DNA from: Phenylobacterium sp.
GTDB lineage: Bacteria; Pseudomonadota; Alphaproteobacteria; Caulobacterales; Caulobacteraceae
Length of the DNA: 64,000 bases
Direction of reading: 5' to 3'
Assembly (NCBI GenBank): GCA_004799545.1
Contig: SSMU01000008.1
Span: 1-64,000, forward strand
The position numbers and the translations under genes are program-made. This document shows, piece after piece, positions 1 to 8,577 of this stretch. Below the pieces are notes generated by a model. The model was given only the letters and a program-made list of their open reading frames with translations, searched no databases and was not told the DNA's origin. Numbering within the stretch: the stretch's first letter is position 1; each line of letters begins with the position of its first letter.

Positions 1-787
1 GGTTGCCGTAGAGGATGTTGTTGGAGGTGGTGGTGCTGATCAGGTCGTCGCCCTGGCCGCCCACCAGCCAGTCGCCGACTGCCGAATGGCCCACGATGGT
101 GTCGTCCCCGTGGTTGCCGTTGATGTCGTTGAAGCCGGTCCCGCCCTGCACGGAGTCATTTCCGTCGCCAGCCCGGATCAGGTTGGTCCCCGCCCCGCCC
201 GTCAGGGTGTCGTCGCCGGAGCCGCCGTAGAGCTGGTTGGCGCCCGGGCCGCCGGCCATCGCGTAGCCGCCGCTGTGGTCGAAGGTGAAGGGCGTGTCGT
301 AGCCGGCGAACAGCTTGACGTAGGCCGAGACCGGCTCGCCGTTGCCGTCCACCGGATCGGTGACCCCGCCCGACTCCAGGAAGCTCTTCAGGCCCCAGAC
401 CCCCACCAGGTGGGCGCCGGCCAGCAGGCCCGAGCCGGTGATCGCGACGCCGTTCAGCGTCTGGCCCTCGTACTTCTCGAGGCCCAGGGTGTCGATGTCG
501 GCGTCGACCTTCTGGAACCACAGGGTGGCCGCCGCGTCCTGCGCCGCGGGCGAGGCCAGGAAGCTCGCCTTGTCGTGCACGCCGAACGAGGCCGCGAGCG
601 GGCCCCAGGAGCCGGTGAAGTCCAGGGCCGAGGTGGCGTCGCCGTTGTAGAAGCCGATCGCCTGCAGGGCCTGCTCGCCGAACTGGTAGTAGCCCAGGTA
701 GCCCGGCGCGCTGACGTAGCTGTAGTTGTCACCGGACTCGATGTGGCCGAGCGCGACAAAGAAATCGGAATAGGCTCCGCTGCTCAT
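1..787 (-). CDS. RTX calcium-binding protein with lysozyme-like N-terminus (C-terminus beyond window)
   Basis: Reading leftwards from an ATG at 787 gives 262 codons with no stop before the window edge, so the gene is cut at its 3' end. A GGGGAG ribosome site lies about 13 bases upstream. The first ~165 residues resemble a lysozyme/transglycosylase-like fold: an ESGDNY segment near residue 17 and a GYLGYYQFG segment near residue 30, the pattern seen in phage-type muramidase domains. From about residue 180 the protein runs into glycine/aspartate nonapeptides (GGSGDDTLTGG, GGQGDDLIS), the Ca2+-binding beta-roll of RTX proteins secreted by type I systems. No Sec signal peptide is visible, as expected for type I export. 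The nonapeptides are clear; murein activity is inferred from weak motif resemblance. A purely structural adhesin is the alternative. Confidence 0.85.
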   Translation of the reverse strand, partial: MSSGAYSDFFVALGHIESGDNYSYVSAPGYLGYYQFGEQALQAIGFYNGDATSALDFTGSWGPLAASFGVHDKASFLASPAAQDAAATLWFQKVDADIDTLGLEKYEGQTLNGVAITGSGLLAGAHLVGVWGLKSFLESGGVTDPVDGNGEPVSAYVKLFAGYDTPFTFDHSGGYAMAGGPGANQLYGGSGDDTLTGGAGTNLIRAGDGNDSVQGGTGFNDINGNHGDDTIVGHSAVGDWLVGGQGDDLISTTTSNNILYGN

Positions 788-1113
788 GTCCACCCGGTCT
801 CCCCAACTGGACCGCGCAACGGCGGTCGAGCGCAAGCTGTCGGCCACGAAGCTTCACCGGAAGCTGGGCCTTAATACTCAAGCTTGCTGTTTAGGCGGTG
901 TGCCGCCCCCGACAATTCTCATGCGAGGCAAATAGGCCCGACGCGGCTTTTTTGCGGCAGGGCGCAATCCGCCGCAGGGCCCCGCGCCCGCCACACGCCC
1001 CTGAAAAAAGTCCTTGCCTTCGCTTTGGTGATATAGTTCACTAACACACCAGATCGGACGGGATGTCGGACGATCGTCGGCGCGGCTCTCGTAAGCGCCA
1101 CCTGGAACAGACG
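788..1113. other. Intergenic region between the divergent RTX and GntR genes
   Basis: This 326-base stretch separates two divergent genes and must hold both promoters. On the plus side it contains a short palindrome at 1034-1043 (listed separately). I see no RNA gene and no convincing terminator. The start of the GntR gene is ambiguous: an in-frame ATG at 1063 preceded by GGACGGG would shorten the gap to 275 bases. Confidence 0.6.
1034..1043 (+). promoter_or_regulatory. Probable GntR/YtrA-type operator
   Basis: TAGT-TC-ACTA is a small inverted repeat containing the GT...AC core typical of GntR-family half-sites. It overlaps a TATAGT (1032-1037) that could serve as a -10 element, 70 bases upstream of the GntR-family gene. 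A regulator bound here would block transcription of its own operon, the usual YtrA arrangement. The site is seen; its use is inferred. Confidence 0.5.
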
Positions 1114-1491
1114 ATGGATCGTGAGTGGAATGACAGTCAGCCGATCTACCGCCAGCTTCGCGATCGCGTGGTCGCGATGATCCTCGATGGCGTGCTCAAC
1201 GAGGGCGATCCCCTGCCGTCCGTGCGCAACGTCGCGGCCGAGTATCGGGTCAATCCGCTCACCGTGATGAAGGGCTACCAGCAGCTGGCCGACGAGCAGC
1301 TCGTCGAGAAGCGGCGGGGTCTCGGCCTGTTCGTCAACGCCGACGCGCGGCGCCTGCTGCTGCAGGGAGAGCGCCAGAAATTCCTCACCGAGCAATGGCC
1401 GGAGATCGCCGCCACCATCGAGCGGCTCGGCCTGACGCCGAAGGAGCTGCTGGCGGCCGCGGCTTCGGCCAAGACCGATGGGGAGCGCTGA
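1114..1491 (+). CDS. GntR family transcriptional regulator, YtrA subfamily
   Basis: A 125-residue one-domain regulator. The N-terminal winged helix-turn-helix covers residues ~8-75 (PIYRQLRDRV, then PLPSVRNVAAEYRVNPLTV, the YtrA-type recognition segment), followed by a short helical tail of ~45 residues in place of the large effector domain of other GntR families. I chose the ATG at 1114, preceded by GGAAC, because homologues begin just before the WNDSQPIYRQLRD segment; an ATG at 1063 would add 17 basic residues. It is the first gene of an operon, with only three bases before the ABC ATPase start. YtrA-type regulators usually repress the adjacent ABC transporter, often in response to cell-envelope stress. 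The ligand cannot be told from the sequence. Confidence 0.9.
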   Translation: MDREWNDSQPIYRQLRDRVVAMILDGVLNEGDPLPSVRNVAAEYRVNPLTVMKGYQQLADEQLVEKRRGLGLFVNADARRLLLQGERQKFLTEQWPEIAATIERLGLTPKELLAAAASAKTDGER

Positions 1492-1494
1492 ACC

Positions 1495-2370
1495 ATGGCC
1501 TGCATCGACGCCCGCGGCCTTCGCAAGACCTACGGGACCATGGTCGCCCTGGACGGGATCGACCTGAAGGTCGAGGAGGGCCGCATCCTCGGCCTGATCG
1601 GCCCCAATGGCGCCGGCAAGAGCTCGGCGCTCAACGCCATCCTCGGCCTCACCCCCTTCGAGGGCGAGCTGAAGGTGCTTGGCCTCGATCCCTGGACCCA
1701 ACGCGACCAGCTGATGAGCGATGTCTGCTTCATCGCCGACGTCGCCGTCCTGCCCCGCTGGATGAAGGTCTCCCAGGCGCTGGACTACGTGGCCGGCGTC
1801 CACCCACGGTTCGACCGCGCCAAGGCCGAACGCTTCCTGGCCCGCACGACGATCAAGCGCACCAGCCGGGTGCGCGAGCTCTCCAAGGGCATGGTGACCC
1901 AGCTGCACCTGGCGCTGGTGATGGCCATCGACGCCAAGCTGCTGGTGCTGGACGAGCCGACGCTCGGCCTCGACCTGCTCTACCGCAAGCAGTTCTACGA
2001 CACCCTGCTGAACGACTACTTCGACGGCAGCCGGACCATCGTGGTGACGACGCACCAGGTGGAGGAGATCCAGCACATCCTCACCGACCTGATGTTCATC
2101 GACCGCGGCCGCATCGTGCTGGAGACCAGCATGGAGGACTTCGAGGCCCGCTACCTGGAGGTGATGGTCCTGCCCGACCAGCTGGCCGCCGCCCGCGCGC
2201 TCAGGCCGATCCAGGAACGCGAGGTCTTCGGCCGCTCCATCCTGCTGTTCGACAACGTGCCGCGCGGTCAACTCGCCGCCCTCGGCGAGGTCCGCACGCC
2301 CGGTATCGCCGATCTGTTCATCGCCGTCATGGGCGCCCGCGAGAGCCGGGCGCAAAGGGGCCCCGCATGA
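1495..2370 (+). CDS. ABC transporter ATP-binding protein
   Basis: A 291-residue nucleotide-binding subunit. Walker A is GPNGAGKS at residues 36-43, the signature segment is LSKGMVTQ (a degenerate form of LSGGQ common in this subgroup), and Walker B is LLVLDEP at ~149-155, followed by the H-loop in TTHQVEE. The C-terminal ~75 residues form a variable domain. GGGGAG precedes the ATG by 8-9 bases. The gene lies between the YtrA-type regulator and the permease, and its stop overlaps the permease start (ATGA), so the two are probably translationally coupled. The substrate is unknown; relatives are linked to export or to relief of envelope stress. Confidence 0.93.
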   Translation: MACIDARGLRKTYGTMVALDGIDLKVEEGRILGLIGPNGAGKSSALNAILGLTPFEGELKVLGLDPWTQRDQLMSDVCFIADVAVLPRWMKVSQALDYVAGVHPRFDRAKAERFLARTTIKRTSRVRELSKGMVTQLHLALVMAIDAKLLVLDEPTLGLDLLYRKQFYDTLLNDYFDGSRTIVVTTHQVEEIQHILTDLMFIDRGRIVLETSMEDFEARYLEVMVLPDQLAAARALRPIQEREVFGRSILLFDNVPRGQLAALGEVRTPGIADLFIAVMGARESRAQRGPA

Positions 2371-3308
2371 CCAACGCCGCCGACGCCATGGACCCCGCCG
2401 CGCTCGATCCGCCGGCGCGGCCCGCCCCCGCCAAGACCCGGCCGTTCTACTGGTCGGTGCGGCGCGAGCTGTGGGAGAACCGCTCCCTGCACATCGCCCC
2501 CCTGGCGGTCGCGGCCATCTGCGTCGTTGGCTTCGTCATCAGCGCCATCGGCCTGCCCGAACGGCGGCAAGGGGTGCTGGCGCTCGCGCCGGCCAAGCAG
2601 GCCACGGTGATCTCCCAACCCTACGACGTCGCGGCCGTCGGCCTGATGCTGACCGGTTTCGTCCTGGCGATCGTCTATTGCCTTGGCGCCCTGCACGGCG
2701 AGCGGCGCGACCGCAGCCTGCTGTTCTGGAAGTCGCTGCCGGTCTCCGACCTGACCACGGTCGCGGCCAAGATCAGCATCCCGCTGGCCGTCCTGCCGGT
2801 GATCACCTTCGTGATGGTGATCGCCACCCAGCTGGTCATGCTGCTGTGGACCAGCGTGCTGCTGGTGGCGCACGGGATGAGCCCCGCCTCCACCCGCGTC
2901 GACCTGATCCAGGGCTCCGTGGTCCTGGCCTACGGCCTGGTCACCTGCACCCTGTGGTACGCGCCGCTCTACGCCTGGCTGCTGATGGTCTCGGGCTGGG
3001 CGCGGCGGGTGCCCTTCCTGTGGGCCGTGCTCCCGCCCCTGGGCGTGGCGCTGCTGGAGAAGCTGGCCATCGGCACGACCCATGTCGGGAACCTGCTGCT
3101 CGACCGCCTGGCGGGGGGCTTCGACGCCGCCTACGTGCCGATGGCCGAGCGCGCCGCCAAGACGCACCAGGGCATCCCACAGATCAGTGTCGACGATCTC
3201 GACCCGGGCCGCTTCCTGACCAGCCCCAGCCTGTGGGCCGGCCTGGTCCTCGCCGCAGCCTTCCTCGCCGTCACCGTCTGGCTCCGCCGCCGCCGCGAAC
3301 CGATCTGA
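2367..3308 (+). CDS. ABC transporter permease, ABC-2-like
   Basis: A 313-residue integral membrane protein with a proline-rich cytoplasmic N-terminus (~38 residues) and about six hydrophobic segments (near residues 43-63, 92-112, 136-166, 190-215, 222-240 and 290-306). A cytoplasmic loop reads GERRDRSLLFWKSLPVS, the 'RS..FWKSLPVSD' stretch often seen in permeases paired with YtrA-regulated ATPases. The start overlaps the ATPase stop by four bases. Together the two proteins should form a complete transporter; direction and substrate cannot be read from the sequence. Confidence 0.88.
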   Translation: MTNAADAMDPAALDPPARPAPAKTRPFYWSVRRELWENRSLHIAPLAVAAICVVGFVISAIGLPERRQGVLALAPAKQATVISQPYDVAAVGLMLTGFVLAIVYCLGALHGERRDRSLLFWKSLPVSDLTTVAAKISIPLAVLPVITFVMVIATQLVMLLWTSVLLVAHGMSPASTRVDLIQGSVVLAYGLVTCTLWYAPLYAWLLMVSGWARRVPFLWAVLPPLGVALLEKLAIGTTHVGNLLLDRLAGGFDAAYVPMAERAAKTHQGIPQISVDDLDPGRFLTSPSLWAGLVLAAAFLAVTVWLRRRREPI

Positions 3309-3334
3309 CCCCGCCACCACAGGGAGGCGATCCC

Positions 3335-4093
3335 ATGATCCTGCAAATCAGCCACGACGCGCCGCTCCTGGTGCGCGCCGGCGCCGCGACCTTGCTCTTC
3401 CTGCACGTCGGCGGCGCCACGGGCGGCCTCATCTCCGGCACGGTCTCCATGGCGGCCCGCAAGGGCGGCCGGCTGCACCGGATCTCCGGCAACATCTTCT
3501 TCGTCTCGATGCTGATCATGTCGGGGATCGGGGCCGTGGTGGCGCCCTTCCTGCCGGACATCGGCTCGACCTTCGGGGGCCTGCTCACCTTCTACCTGGT
3601 GGCCACCGCCTGGCTGACGGTCATGCGGCCGTCCGGCAGCGTCGGGGTGCTGGATGTGGGCGCCTTCCTGGTCCCGGTGGCGACAGCCGCCGCCGGCCTC
3701 TGGCTCGGCTGGTTGGGCGCGCAGAACGCTGACGGCATGGTCGGCAGCCTGCCCTACCAGGTGCCGATCGTCGTGGCCCTGATCGCCCTGCTGGCCGCCG
3801 GCCTCGACCTGCGGGTGATCCTCAAGGGCGGCGTCTGGGGCGCGCATCGCACCGCGCGGCACCTGTGGCGGATGTGCCTGGGCATGTTCGTGGCCGTGGG
3901 TTCGCTCGCCGGCCAACCCATGGCCCTGCCGCCCGTCCTGCGCGGCTCACCGCTGATGCTGATCCCCATGCTGCTGGTGCTGGCCCTGATGGTCTTCTGG
4001 CTGGTCCGCACCCTGTCGCCCCGCCGCGCCAAGTCCCCGGCCAGGCCCGCCACGCAGGCCGCCGCCACCGCAACCCTCTCACGCGCCGCCTAG
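3335..4093 (+). CDS. Multi-pass membrane protein, DUF2306-like
   Basis: A 252-residue membrane protein with about seven hydrophobic segments and conserved-looking histidines in LFLHVGGATGG (~22-32), GRLHRISGNIFF (~45-56) and ARHLWRMCLGMF (~172-183). This layout is typical of uncharacterised DUF2306-type proteins. AGGGAGG lies 8 bases before the ATG at 3335, 26 bases after the permease stop, so it is probably co-transcribed with the ABC genes. The family's function is not known to me; the histidines in membrane-proximal positions could suggest haem or metal binding, but that is speculation. Confidence 0.7.
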   Translation: MILQISHDAPLLVRAGAATLLFLHVGGATGGLISGTVSMAARKGGRLHRISGNIFFVSMLIMSGIGAVVAPFLPDIGSTFGGLLTFYLVATAWLTVMRPSGSVGVLDVGAFLVPVATAAAGLWLGWLGAQNADGMVGSLPYQVPIVVALIALLAAGLDLRVILKGGVWGAHRTARHLWRMCLGMFVAVGSLAGQPMALPPVLRGSPLMLIPMLLVLALMVFWLVRTLSPRRAKSPARPATQAAATATLSRAA

Positions 4094-4105
4094 GAGGAGC
4101 CTCCC

Positions 4106-5146
4106 ATGACCGCCAACCGGATCACCCCGCCCCTCGCCGCCCTGATCGCCGGGCTGGCGCTCGCCGCCGGCGTCGCCCACGCGGCCGAGTACCGCGCGCC
4201 GCGCACCGCCTTCGGGACCCCCGACCTTGAGGGCATCTGGACCAACACCGCGATCACCATGCTGCAAAGGCCGCCGCTGTTCAAAACCCTGAGCGCCACC
4301 GACAAGGAGGCCACGGCCTTCGAGGCGATGTTCGGCAAGTTCCTGGCCGCCAACGGGGTCAGCAGCGCGCCGGTCGATCCCAAGGCGCCGGCGCCTTCGG
4401 TGACCAAGGAGGTGCAGAACTCCGACTGGGTCGAGATGGACCTGCATATGGCCCGGGTGAACGGCCAGGTGCGCACCTCCTGGATCGTCGATCCGCCGGA
4501 CGGTCGCGTCCCCTTCACCGCCGCGGCCAAGAAGGCCCGCGCCATCGCGGCCAAGGCGCCCGAGGATTTCGACGGACCCGAGGGCCGCGACACCATGGAG
4601 CGCTGCCTGACCGCCATCGGCTCGCCGGAAGGCCCGCCGATGATGAACACCGGCTTCAACGCCAACTACCAGATCCTCCAGACCCCGGACCACATCGCGA
4701 TCCTGGTGGAGATGAACCACGCCGTGCGCACCATCCGCATGCGCGACCGCAACCATATCCCCGACGCTGTGCAGCCCTGGATGGGCGATTCCGTCGGCTG
4801 GTGGGACGGCGACACCCTGGTGGTCGAGACCGCCAACCTGAATCCCAAGGGCGCCCACGTCTATGCGCTGGGCGGCGGCTTCAACTATTCGCCCAAGGCC
4901 CACATCACCGAGCGGTTCACCCGCACCGCCAAGGACCAGATCCTCTACGAGTTCACCATCGACGATCCGGCCACCTTCACCCGGCCGTGGAGCGCCCAGA
5001 TCCCGATGCGCACCGCCAAGGGTCCGATCTACGAATACGCCTGCCACGAGGGCAACTACGCCCTGCCCAACATCCTGGCCGGCGCGCGCCAGGAGGAGCG
5101 GGCGGCGGCGGCCGCGAAGGCCACAACGACGGTCGCGGCGAAATAG
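4106..5146 (+). CDS. Secreted protein of unknown function with PDLEGIWT motif
   Basis: A 346-residue protein with a clear Sec signal peptide (hydrophobic core at residues 9-22, cleavage likely after AHA at 26). The mature part starts with a TPDLEGIWTN motif near residue 38 and later has WWDGDTLVVETANLNP, EFTIDDPATFTRPW and a C-terminal YEYACHEGNY segment. This motif set defines a family common in sphingomonads and Caulobacteraceae that is normally annotated only as hypothetical. A strong AGGAGGAG precedes the ATG, and the gap to the upstream gene is 12 bases, so it belongs to the GntR operon. The C-terminal 15 residues are low-complexity Ala/Thr. I do not recognise a catalytic site. Confidence 0.75.
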   Translation: MTANRITPPLAALIAGLALAAGVAHAAEYRAPRTAFGTPDLEGIWTNTAITMLQRPPLFKTLSATDKEATAFEAMFGKFLAANGVSSAPVDPKAPAPSVTKEVQNSDWVEMDLHMARVNGQVRTSWIVDPPDGRVPFTAAAKKARAIAAKAPEDFDGPEGRDTMERCLTAIGSPEGPPMMNTGFNANYQILQTPDHIAILVEMNHAVRTIRMRDRNHIPDAVQPWMGDSVGWWDGDTLVVETANLNPKGAHVYALGGGFNYSPKAHITERFTRTAKDQILYEFTIDDPATFTRPWSAQIPMRTAKGPIYEYACHEGNYALPNILAGARQEERAAAAAKATTTVAAK

Positions 5147-5157
5147 GCCGGCGGCGG

Positions 5158-5952
5158 CTAGCGGATCAGCACGTAGCGGACGCCGAGCGCGGCCTCGAAC
5201 TGGTCCTTCGAGCCCAGGGTGGAGACGATCGGGCTTCCCGCGGCCGCGCCCATCAGGCGCAGGTATCCGGCCTCGCCCTGGACGCTCCAGCGCGGCGCCC
5301 AGCGGTACTCGGCGCTGGCCAGCACGCCCGCCGACGAGAAATCCCCGTCCGCCGCGTAGGGGCCGATGTGGAACGGGCTGCGCGCCGCGTCGGCCGCGCT
5401 GACGCTGAAATAGGTGCGCGTGAAGTCGCTGTCGGCCCAGTGGGCGCGCGGTCCGATCGACAGCACCCAGGGCCCGCCGCGGTAGACCGCGTCGGCGCTG
5501 ACGTCGGCCATCCAGGCCGAGTTGCCGTTGACGCCCTTGCGCACCTCGCCATGCAGGCGCAGGCCCTCGCCCACCCACCAGTTGGCGAACACCCCCGGCT
5601 CGATCGCCCAGTCGACCTTGTCGAACCCCTGCAGGTCGCGCTTGTCGTCTCGCGCCCCGCGCCAGTTGGCCACCAGACCCGCGGAGAAGCGGTCGTTGCC
5701 GAACAGGCCGAGGCTGGGGCTGTCGTCCGGCGCGCCGAATTCCGGCCGTCCGCCGCTGCGGAAGATGGCGAGGCTGCCGGCCGGGACCACGCGGTAGTCG
5801 TTGGACCCCTGGTAGTCGGGCTGCACCCGCATCCGCACCGCCGCGGCCACCGACCAGCCGAAGAACCCGCCGCCAGGATCCGCGGCATCCTCGGCCATCG
5901 CCGGCCCGGCGATCAGGACAGCAGCGGCCACAAGGCTCCAGATGGGTCGCAT
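5158..5952 (-). CDS. MipA/OmpV family outer membrane protein
   Basis: A 264-residue protein with a signal peptide (cleavage likely after AMA), followed by alternating amphipathic strands of an outer-membrane beta-barrel: YQGSNDYRVVPAGS, DRFSAGLVANWRG, GGPWVLSIGPRAHWAD, and a terminal barrel strand FEAALGVRYVLIR that is typical of MipA/OmpV. I chose the ATG at 5952 because GGAG sits 6 bases before it; a GTG at 5964 would add four residues. The gene converges with the upstream operon, with 11 bases between stops. MipA relatives interact with murein enzymes in E. coli, or act as porin-like proteins; the specific role here is unknown. Confidence 0.88.
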   Translation of the reverse strand: MRPIWSLVAAAVLIAGPAMAEDAADPGGGFFGWSVAAAVRMRVQPDYQGSNDYRVVPAGSLAIFRSGGRPEFGAPDDSPSLGLFGNDRFSAGLVANWRGARDDKRDLQGFDKVDWAIEPGVFANWWVGEGLRLHGEVRKGVNGNSAWMADVSADAVYRGGPWVLSIGPRAHWADSDFTRTYFSVSAADAARSPFHIGPYAADGDFSSAGVLASAEYRWAPRWSVQGEAGYLRLMGAAAGSPIVSTLGSKDQFEAALGVRYVLIR

Positions 5953-6038
5953 CACGATCTCCACGACGACAGGCAGTTCTCTTGCAACGCACGACGGGGC
6001 CAGAGAGACGAACCGGGTCGACGGCGGCCCGATGGAGC

Positions 6039-6446
6039 CTAGCGCGCGGCCTTGCGCAGGCCGAGCTCGTCCATGGCGGCGGTCTCGCGCCGGGCCAGTT
6101 CCTTGAGCTCCAGGAGCCGCTGCTGTTCGGCGACCTGCTCGTACTTCTTCTGCTCCTCGAAAGCCGCGGCGAGGGCGTCGCGGGCCCCCTGCTCCTCCAG
6201 CTCGATGCCGGCGATCTCGGCGCGCGCCATCTCCTTGCGGTCGCGCAGGGCGGCCATGAAGGCCACCCGGTACAGGCCCGCCATCGGATCAAGGTCGGCG
6301 CGGGACATCTCGGCCAGGCCCTCGGCCTCCAGCATGGCCAGCTTCATCTCCGCCGCCTGCTTGCGGTCGCGCACCTCGGCCAGGCGCTTCTGCAGCATCT
6401 CCACCTCATAGGTGGCGAGCTTGATGAGCGACTGCGACCAGGTCAT
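6039..6446 (-). CDS. fliJ: Flagellar export protein FliJ
   Basis: A 135-residue, charged, almost entirely alpha-helical protein that should form the antiparallel coiled coil of FliJ, the stalk that couples the FliI ATPase ring to the export gate (FlhA) of the flagellar type III apparatus. Identification rests on size, coiled-coil composition (heptad-like runs throughout, e.g. LIKLATYEVEMLQKRLAEV) and position: its start overlaps the fliI stop by one base. No strong sequence motif defines the family. Confidence 0.9.
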   Translation of the reverse strand: MTWSQSLIKLATYEVEMLQKRLAEVRDRKQAAEMKLAMLEAEGLAEMSRADLDPMAGLYRVAFMAALRDRKEMARAEIAGIELEEQGARDALAAAFEEQKKYEQVAEQQRLLELKELARRETAAMDELGLRKAAR

Positions 6447-7780
6447 CAGGCCGGGCTCATCAGGATGTCAGCCAGGCGGGCGAAGGCCGCCTCCAGGCTC
6501 ATGGCGTCGTCCTTGTCCTGCGACAGGAAGACCTCGAGCGCCGGATTGAGCACGATGGCCCGGTCGATCTGCGGATCGGAGCCGGCGCGGTAGGCGCCGA
6601 TGCGGATCAGCTCCTCCATGTTGGAATAGGCCGACAGCGCCTGGCGCGCGGCGGTGACCAGCTCGCGCTCGTGCGGGTGCTGGCAGCCCGGCATGGTCCG
6701 GCTGATCGACTTCAGCACGTTGATCGCCGGGAAGCGGCCGCGCTCGGCGATCGCCCGCTCCATGACGATGTGGCCGTCGAGGATGCCGCGGACCGCGTCG
6801 GCGATCGGCTCGTTGTGGTCGTCGCCGTCCACCAGCACGGTGAACAGGCCGGTGATCGGCCCGGCCTTGGTGCCGTCGGGGCGGATCGGCCCGGGCCCGG
6901 CGCGCTCCAGCAGCTTTGGCAGCTCGGTGAACACGGTCGGCGTATAGCCCTTGGTGGTCGGCGGCTCGCCGGCCGCCAGGCCGATCTCGCGCTGGGCCAT
7001 GGCGAAGCGGGTGACGCTGTCCATCAGGCACAGGACTTCCAGATCCTGGTCGCGGAAGAACTCGGCGACGGCGAGCGTCATATAGGCCGCCTGTCGGCGC
7101 TTCAGGGCCGGCTCGTCGGAGGTGGCGACCACCACCACGGCGCGCTTCAGGCCTTCTTCGCCCAGCGTCTCCTCGATGAATTCGCGGACCTCGCGGCCCC
7201 GCTCGCCGATAAGCCCGACCACGACGGCGTCGCACTCGGCGTTCTTGGCCAGCATGGAGAGCAGCACCGACTTGCCGACGCCGGAGCCGGCGAACACGCC
7301 CAGCCGCTGGCCGCGGCAGCAGGTGGTGAAGACGTTCATGGCGCGGACGCCAAGGTCCAGGCGCTCGCCCACCCGATCGCGGGCGTGCGCCGGCGGCGGG
7401 GCGGCCCTCAGGGCGTAGGGGACCAGGCCGTGGGGCAGCGGGCCCTTGCCGTCGATCGGCTCGCCGAAGGCGTCGATGACCCGGCCGAGCCAGGCCTTGC
7501 TGGGCCTGACGGCCGAGCCCTGCGGCTCGATGCGGATCGCCGCGCCCGGCGCGACGCCCTCGACCGGGCCGAACGGCATCAGCAGCGCCCGGGTCTCGCG
7601 GAAGCCGACCACCTCGGCCGGCAGCGGCGGTGCGCCATAGCGCTCGATCTCGGCCCGCGCGCCGACCGGCAACCGGCTAAGGCCGCCGCGGGCCTCGATG
7701 AGGAGGCCCTGCACGGCGGCGACGCGGCCCGAGACCGTCAGCGGATCGAGCCGCTCGACTGCGGCTATCAGGCTCTGCAC
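6446..7780 (-). CDS. fliI: Flagellum-specific ATP synthase FliI
   Basis: A 444-residue hexameric ATPase of the F1-beta/T3SS type, which unfolds and delivers export substrates at the base of the flagellum. Walker A is GSGVGKS at residues 165-171. The [16 protein letters not shown] segment and the [19 protein letters not shown](P) segment (Walker B and the catalytic loop), followed by TKGYTPTVF, are diagnostic of the FliI/SctN group. It starts at a GTG (7780) preceded by GGGGAG at 5 bases. fliJ follows with a one-base overlap, the standard order. Upstream there is one GANTC site (7806-7810) and a 12-bp palindrome. In Caulobacter such early flagellar operons lie in the CtrA cascade. Confidence 0.97.
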   Translation of the reverse strand: MQSLIAAVERLDPLTVSGRVAAVQGLLIEARGGLSRLPVGARAEIERYGAPPLPAEVVGFRETRALLMPFGPVEGVAPGAAIRIEPQGSAVRPSKAWLGRVIDAFGEPIDGKGPLPHGLVPYALRAAPPPAHARDRVGERLDLGVRAMNVFTTCCRGQRLGVFAGSGVGKSVLLSMLAKNAECDAVVVGLIGERGREVREFIEETLGEEGLKRAVVVVATSDEPALKRRQAAYMTLAVAEFFRDQDLEVLCLMDSVTRFAMAQREIGLAAGEPPTTKGYTPTVFTELPKLLERAGPGPIRPDGTKAGPITGLFTVLVDGDDHNEPIADAVRGILDGHIVMERAIAERGRFPAINVLKSISRTMPGCQHPHERELVTAARQALSAYSNMEELIRIGAYRAGSDPQIDRAIVLNPALEVFLSQDKDDAMSLEAAFARLADILMSPA

Positions 7781-7818
7781 GAACGCTCCCCGTACTCACC
7801 GGCCAGAATCCAGGGTTT

Positions 7819-7830
7819 CACCTTAAGGTG
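7819..7830. promoter_or_regulatory. Palindrome upstream of fliIJ
   Basis: CACCTTAAGGTG is a perfect 12-bp palindrome with TTAA at its centre, 39 bases upstream of the fliI GTG. The gene on its other side ends at 7858, so the palindrome lies in the only space available for a fliIJ promoter. It contains one CtrA-type TTAA half-site but not the full two-half-site box, so its role is uncertain. Confidence 0.35.
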
Positions 7831-7857
7831 TTGTGAAGATCGGCAGGATTTGCCGGG

Positions 7858-8562
7858 TCAGAGCAGGACGGGGATGAGCCGGCCGCGGACCCGCCTGGCG
7901 TAGGCCTCATAGGCCGGCAGGTGGGCCCTCAGCCACCGCTCCTCGATGACGATGCGGGCCAGGGTCATCGCCAGGAAGCCCGCCACGCCGATGGCCGCCG
8001 CGAAACTGCCCAGCCACAGCGCCGTCCCGACATAGACCAGCAGCATGCCGGCATAGAACGGATGCCGGACCAGGCCGTAGAGGCCGGTCTCGATCACCTG
8101 CTGCCCCTCGGCCGACTGGTCGTGGATGGTGGGCGCCGCGAAGCGGTTCTGGGCGATGGCGGCATAGACGATCGCCATGCCGGCGATCAGCAGGGCGAGC
8201 CCCAGCCCCTCCACCGCGGCGGATGGCGTGGGCAGAAGGCGAAGCCGGAAGACATCCACGGGAATGAAGGCGAACCAGCCCAGGAAGAAGGCCATGTAGA
8301 GCCCCAGCCCGAGGGCGTCGATCAGCGGCTGACCCGCTCTCTTGCGCGCCACCCACTTCAGCTGGCGCACCGCGAAGCTTGCGGGCCGCAGCATGGCGAG
8401 CAGGCCTGAGGCGGTCATCGAGAACCCGCCGTACACGCCCACGAAAACCAGCGCCGTCGGCCAGGCCCAGACGCCGCCGACCGCGCCGGCGGTGACCAGC
8501 AGGTCGGCCGTAATCAGGGCCACCAGCGGCAAGGGCGACAGGAAACCTCGCACGAACGCCAT
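7858..8562 (-). CDS. Isoprenylcysteine carboxyl methyltransferase-like membrane protein
   Basis: A 234-residue membrane protein with five or so transmembrane segments. Its C-terminal half carries the ICMT/PEMT-type methyltransferase pattern: GLYGLVRHPFYAGMLL near residues 166-181 (the RHP.Y SAM-binding element) and, later, EERWLRAHLPAYEAYARRV. Bacterial members methylate small hydrophobic or lipid substrates, and most are uncharacterised. GGAGG lies 9 bases before the ATG at 8562. It diverges from a TetR regulator across 57 bases containing repeated operator half-sites, so it is very probably that regulator's target. Confidence 0.85.
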   Translation of the reverse strand: MAFVRGFLSPLPLVALITADLLVTAGAVGGVWAWPTALVFVGVYGGFSMTASGLLAMLRPASFAVRQLKWVARKRAGQPLIDALGLGLYMAFFLGWFAFIPVDVFRLRLLPTPSAAVEGLGLALLIAGMAIVYAAIAQNRFAAPTIHDQSAEGQQVIETGLYGLVRHPFYAGMLLVYVGTALWLGSFAAAIGVAGFLAMTLARIVIEERWLRAHLPAYEAYARRVRGRLIPVLL

Positions 8563-8577
8563 GGCCGGCCCTCCAAG

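Noticed and set aside
919..2355. Long minus-strand open frame across the GntR and ABC ATPase genes
   Set aside because: Same reason: the plus-strand genes have clear motifs and ribosome sites; the antisense frame has none.
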